Shown in pieces: positions 59,522-64,000 of a stretch of 64,000 bases of DNA. The DNA comes from Variovorax sp. PAMC 28711. Lineage in GTDB: Bacteria > Pseudomonadota > Gammaproteobacteria > Burkholderiales > Burkholderiaceae_C. Within the stretch, counting starts at the first letter, position 1. Each line of letters begins with the position of its first letter. The DNA lies in the NCBI RefSeq assembly GCF_001577265.1, contig NZ_CP014517.1, positions 1,727,001-1,791,000 of the forward strand. Reading direction: 5' to 3'. Under the pieces are notes generated by a model, which did not search any database, was not told the DNA's origin, and worked only from the letters and a program-made list of their open reading frames with translations. The position numbers were made by a program, and so were the translations under genes.

Positions 59522-60201
59522 TACTTCGCTCCTTCTGCGGCTTGCGGCTTGGCCTTGATGGCCGGGCGCACGGTGACGAAGCCACCCTTCGAACCAGGGA
59601 TCGCACCCTTGATCAGCAGGAGTTGACGCGCTTCGTCGATACGGAACACGACCAGGTTCTGGGTGGTGACGGTGTCCACACCCAGATGGCCGGTCATGCG
59701 CTTGCCCGGAAACACGCGGCCCGGATCCTGCGCCATGCCGATGGAGCCAGGAACGCGGTGCGAACGGCTGTTACCGTGCGACGCGCGCTGCGACTTCATG
59801 TGGTGACGCTTGATGGTGCCGGCGAAGCCCTTGCCGATCGAAGTGCCCTGCACGTCGACCTTCTGGCCCACCGCGAACACCGAACCGGCAGGAACGACGG
59901 CACCTGGCGCGTAGCCAGCGGCCACGTCGGCCGCAATGCGGAATTCCTGGATGATTTCGCCCGCTTCGACACCCGCCTTGGCGAGGTGGCCGGCTTGCGG
60001 CTTGGTCACGCGCGATGCCTTGCGCGAACCGAACGTCACCTGAAGTGCGTCGTAGCCGTCGGTCTCTTGCGACTTGATCTGGGTCACACGGTTGTTGGAC
60101 ACATCCACCACCGTGACAGGAACTGCGTCCCCGTCATCGGTGAAGAGACGCATCATCCCCACCTTGCGGCCCAGCAACCCGAGGGAGTTGCTCAGACTCA
60201 T
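59521..60201 (-). CDS. rplC: Ribosomal protein L3
   Basis: 226 residues. [20 protein letters not shown] and [20 protein letters not shown] hold the L3 signature, including the extended loop near the peptidyl transferase centre. First gene after the 236-base gap from rpsJ, with a strong promoter upstream and GGAG before its ATG. Confidence 0.97.
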   Translation of the reverse strand: MSLSNSLGLLGRKVGMMRLFTDDGDAVPVTVVDVSNNRVTQIKSQETDGYDALQVTFGSRKASRVTKPQAGHLAKAGVEAGEIIQEFRIAADVAAGYAPGAVVPAGSVFAVGQKVDVQGTSIGKGFAGTIKRHHMKSQRASHGNSRSHRVPGSIGMAQDPGRVFPGKRMTGHLGVDTVTTQNLVVFRIDEARQLLLIKGAIPGSKGGFVTVRPAIKAKPQAAEGAK

Positions 60202-60262
60202 ATGTTTTCTCCAAAAAATGGAAGTCCTTTTCCGCCGCTGTCACTTCAATTGGCGACAGCGT

Positions 60263-60285
60263 TGGGCCGTTGATTCAACGGCCCA
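60263..60285 (-). promoter_or_regulatory. Leader hairpin upstream of rplC
   Basis: TGGGCCGTT and AACGGCCCA form a 9-bp stem around GAATC in the untranslated leader between the rplC promoter and gene. No T-run follows, so it is not a terminator. A leader stem in this position could bind L4 or another ribosomal protein, as in enteric S10 leaders, but no sequence match to those leaders was established. Confidence 0.5.
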
Positions 60286-60345
60286 CAAAAAAGGGTTGAT
60301 AAATTCCCGTCACTCGGGCGAGACGCACGAGTAGCAGAGCCGGCG

Positions 60346-60375
60346 ATTATAGCCCGCAAATCGCAAGCTGTGCAA
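60346..60375 (-). promoter_or_regulatory. Near-consensus sigma-70 promoter for the rplC operon
   Basis: On the minus strand TTGCAC (60375-60370), 18 bases, TATAAT (60351-60346): a perfect -10 and four of six at -35. Transcription would start near 60338, about 140 bases before rplC. It comes just after the rpsJ terminator. Confidence 0.85.
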
Positions 60376-60389
60376 GTTGCCAAAAGCAA

Positions 60390-60417
60390 GGCCCGCCTGC
60401 ATCGCTGCAAGCGGGCC
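60390..60417 (-). terminator. Rho-independent terminator after rpsJ
   Basis: On the minus strand GGCCCGCTTGCA and TGCAGGCGGGCC pair (one U-G wobble) around a GCGA (GNRA) tetraloop, followed by TTGCTTTTG. It lies 21 bases after the rpsJ stop, and ends fusA-tuf-rpsJ transcription. Confidence 0.9.
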
Positions 60418-60437
60418 GTCAGTTCAATCCGTGCGGA

Positions 60438-60752
60438 CTACTGCAGTTTGATTTCGACGTCGACGCCAGCCGGCAGGTCGAGCTTCATCAGCGCGTCCAC
60501 CGTCTTGTCGGTCGGGTCGACGATGTCCATCAGGCGCTGGTGCGTGCGGATCTCGAGCTGGTCGCGCGACGTCTTGTTGACGTGCGGCGAACGCAGGATG
60601 TCGAAACGCTTCATGCGGGTCGGCAGGGGCACGGGGCCCTTGACGATCGCGCCGGTGCGCTTGGCGGTGTCGACGATTTCCGCGGCGGACTGGTCGATCA
60701 GCTTGTAATCGAAGGCCTTCAGGCGGATGCGGATCTTTTGCTTCGTTGCCAT
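60438..60752 (-). CDS. rpsJ: Ribosomal protein S10
   Basis: 104 residues. [20 protein letters not shown] and [20 protein letters not shown] are S10/NusE signatures; it also serves in antitermination with NusB. 24 bases after tuf and terminated before rplC. Confidence 0.97.
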   Translation of the reverse strand: MATKQKIRIRLKAFDYKLIDQSAAEIVDTAKRTGAIVKGPVPLPTRMKRFDILRSPHVNKTSRDQLEIRTHQRLMDIVDPTDKTVDALMKLDLPAGVDVEIKLQ

Positions 60753-60776
60753 GGTGTTGTGTCCTTGCCGTGTCGA

Positions 60777-61967
<1,191 letters not shown>

Positions 61968-62080
61968 TTTCTATCCTTGAAAGAGCATTGCCCGTGTGTT
62001 GGTTTAACGTTTGCACCGCATTGCTGGATCTCTCGCCACGGGCAGCGAGAGGCACACGGTCGCAGACAAATTGATCAAAG

Positions 62081-64000
62081 TTACTTCGCGCGGGAAGCGA
62101 CGATCGCTTCGGCCACGTTGCGGGGTGCTTCAGCGTAGTGCTTGAATTCCATCGTGTAGGTGGCGCGGCCTTGCGACATCGAGCGCAGCGTGGTCGAGTA
62201 GCCGAACATTTCCGACAGCGGCACTTCGGCCTTGATGGCCTTGCCGCCGCCCATCATGTCTTCCATGCCCTGCACCATGCCGCGACGCGACGACAGGTCG
62301 CCCATCACGTTGCCGGCGTAGTCTTCAGGCGTCTCGACTTCCACCGCCATCATCGGCTCGAGAATGACCGGGCTGGCCTTGCGGCAGCCTTCCTTGAAAC
62401 CGAAGATCGCGGCCATTTTGAACGCCATTTCGTTCGAGTCCACGTCGTGGTACGAACCGAAGTGCAGCGTGACTTTGACGTCGACCACCGGGTAACCGGC
62501 CAGCACGCCTTGGCCCAGGGCTTCGATCACGCCCTTTTCGACCGCGGGAATGTATTCGCGCGGCACCACGCCGCCCTTGATGGCGTCGACGAACTCGAAG
62601 CCCTTGCCTGGCTCTTGCGGCTCGACCTTGAGCACGACGTGGCCGTACTGGCCCTTGCCGCCCGACTGACGCACGAACTTGCCTTCGGCATCTTCGACGG
62701 TCTTGCGGATGGTTTCGCGGTAGGCCACTTGGGGCTTGCCGACGTTGGCTTCCACGCCGAACTCACGCTTCATGCGGTCCACGATAATTTCGAGGTGCAG
62801 CTCGCCCATGCCGGCGATGATGGTCTGACCCGATTCTTCGTCGGTCTTCACGCGGAACGAAGGATCTTCCTGCGCGAGACGCTGCAGAGCGATGCCCATC
62901 TTTTCCTGGTCGACCTTGGTCTTGGGTTCGACGGCCTGCGAAATCACCGATTCCGGGAACACCATGCGCTCGAGCGTCAGGATGGCGGTCGGATCGCACA
63001 GCGTTTCGCCGGTGGTCACTTCCTTCAAACCGATGCAGGCAGCGATGTCGCCCGCGCGAATTTCGCTGACTTCGACGCGGTTGTTGGCGTGCATTTGCAC
63101 GATCCGGCCGATGCGCTCTTTCTTGCCACGGACCGGGTTGTAGACGCTGTCGCCCTTCGAAAGCACGCCGGAATAGACGCGCACGAATGTGAGCTGGCCC
63201 ACGAACGGGTCGGTCATCAGCTTGAACGCCAGCGCCGAGAATTTCTCGCTGTCGTCGGCCTTGCGGGTGACCGGCTCTTCGTCTTCGTTCATGCCCTTGA
63301 CCGGCGGAATGTCGGTCGGCGCGGGCATGTATTCGACGACGGCGTCGAGCATGGCCTGCACGCCCTTGTTCTTGAAAGCCGAACCGCACAGCATCGGCTG
63401 GATTTCGCCGGCGATGGTGCGCTGGCGGATGCCGGCCTTGATTTCGACTTCGGTCAGCGCCTCGCCTTCGAGGTACTTGTTCATCAGCTCTTCGCTGGAC
63501 TCCGCGGCGGCTTCGACCAGCTTCTCGCGGTATTCGGCACAGACATCGGCCAGATCCGCCGGGATGTCCTTGTAGGTGAAGGTGACACCCTTGTCTTCGT
63601 CCCAGTAGATCGCCTTCATCTTGACGAGGTCGACGATGCCCTGGAAGCGCTCTTCGGCCCCGATGGGGATCTGGATCACGACCGGGTTCGCCTTCAGGCG
63701 GTCGACCATCATCTGGCGCACGCGCAGGAAGTCGGCGCCGGTGCGGTCCATCTTGTTGACGAACGCGAGGCGCGGAACCTTGTACTTGTTGGCCTGACGC
63801 CAAACGGTTTCCGATTGGGGCTGCACGCCGCCGACGGCGTCGTACACCATGACGGCGCCGTCGAGCACGCGCATCGAGCGCTCGACTTCAATCGTGAAGT
63901 CGACGTGGCCCGGGGTGTCGATGATGTTGATGCGGTGTTCGTCGAACGTGCCGCCCATGCCCTTCCAGAAACAGGTGGTCGCAGCCGAAGTGATCGTGAT
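62081..64000 (-). CDS. fusA: Elongation factor G, 5' end missing
   Basis: 639 residues visible of an expected 700; the first 60 or so, with the P-loop, lie past base 64000. [20 protein letters not shown] and [15 protein letters not shown] (NKMD guanine specificity) are present, and [17 protein letters not shown] and the C-terminal domains follow. Drives translocation. Canonical sequence with no insertion seen. Confidence 0.97.
   Translation of the reverse strand: MTITSAATTCFWKGMGGTFDEHRINIIDTPGHVDFTIEVERSMRVLDGAVMVYDAVGGVQPQSETVWRQANKYKVPRLAFVNKMDRTGADFLRVRQMMVDRLKANPVVIQIPIGAEERFQGIVDLVKMKAIYWDEDKGVTFTYKDIPADLADVCAEYREKLVEAAAESSEELMNKYLEGEALTEVEIKAGIRQRTIAGEIQPMLCGSAFKNKGVQAMLDAVVEYMPAPTDIPPVKGMNEDEEPVTRKADDSEKFSALAFKLMTDPFVGQLTFVRVYSGVLSKGDSVYNPVRGKKERIGRIVQMHANNRVEVSEIRAGDIAACIGLKEVTTGETLCDPTAILTLERMVFPESVISQAVEPKTKVDQEKMGIALQRLAQEDPSFRVKTDEESGQTIIAGMGELHLEIIVDRMKREFGVEANVGKPQVAYRETIRKTVEDAEGKFVRQSGGKGQYGHVVLKVEPQEPGKGFEFVDAIKGGVVPREYIPAVEKGVIEALGQGVLAGYPVVDVKVTLHFGSYHDVDSNEMAFKMAAIFGFKEGCRKASPVILEPMMAVEVETPEDYAGNVMGDLSSRRGMVQGMEDMMGGGKAIKAEVPLSEMFGYSTTLRSMSQGRATYTMEFKHYAEAPRNVAEAIVASRAK

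Overview
The window is a GC-rich chromosomal segment of a betaproteobacterium, most likely Burkholderiales/Comamonadaceae close to Variovorax. This rests on protein style, the atp and fusA-tuf-S10 ribosomal loci, the dat-ybeD-lipB-lipA order, and solute-binding proteins of the TctC type. It is mostly core genome with several accessory patches. No rRNA, tRNA, CRISPR array, insertion sequence or phage gene was seen. Both window ends cut a gene: a helicase at base 1 and fusA at base 64000.

Layout. 1-5268 (mostly minus): a ligase-associated DNA repair set (exonuclease, ATP-dependent ligase, DEXH helicase), split between ligase and helicase by about 1 kb carrying a BrnT/BrnA toxin-antitoxin pair and a 50-residue orphan. 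5435-5842: a small secreted protein. 12911-5870 (minus): a tightly overlapping set of ROK regulator, sugar ABC transporter, Gfo/Idh/MocA oxidoreductase, PAP2-type phosphatase and DUF3617 protein. 20244-13092 (minus): the complete atpIBEFHAGDC operon, closed by a clear terminator. 20383-24430 (plus): dat, ybeD, lipB, lipA, queE, queD. 24685-28743: an acyl-CoA synthetase coupled to a transporter, an EamA exporter and a lipoprotein. 28802-33040: a self-sufficient CYP116B-type P450 behind a TctC-type binding protein, divergent from an IclR regulator; two palindromes 20 bp apart lie between them. 33051-36409 (minus): a TonB-dependent receptor coupled to an HNH-like protein, plus a histidine-rich exported protein. 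36548-41813 (plus): a Fur-box promoter, a siderophore-receptor gene broken by a one-base frameshift, then DUF4198, DUF3649, PepSY and DUF3325 proteins. 41810-47648 (minus): two glutathione transferases, a small lipoprotein, an orphan NorD/NorQ-like pair, an enoyl-reductase-like oxidoreductase and a small helix-turn-helix protein. 47733-50213 (minus): histidine kinase, response regulator and Spy-like protein. 50303-52795 (minus): EI, HPr and EIIA of a PTS without a permease. 52880-55097: lipoprotein, TlpA-like thioredoxin, GNAT and peroxiredoxin. 55180-64000 (minus): rpsQ, rpmC, rplP, rpsC, rplV, rpsS, rplB, rplW, rplD, rplC, rpsJ, tuf, fusA.

How they work together. Three patches look like self-contained systems. 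The IclR/TctC/P450 locus looks like capture and oxidation of a small organic substrate. The Fur-box locus looks like iron-siderophore uptake followed by periplasmic or inner-membrane reduction, but its receptor frame is broken. The HNH-like/TonB-receptor pair with the His-rich protein looks metal related, by context only. In the ribosomal cluster a strong terminator and a near-consensus promoter between rpsJ and rplC divide it into two transcription units, and a terminator after rpsQ separates it from whatever follows. No wholly new system is demonstrated. The best leads are the P450 locus with its operators, the HNH-like protein coupled to a TonB receptor, the orphan NorQ/NorD pair and the 52-codon frame wedged between ybeD and lipB.
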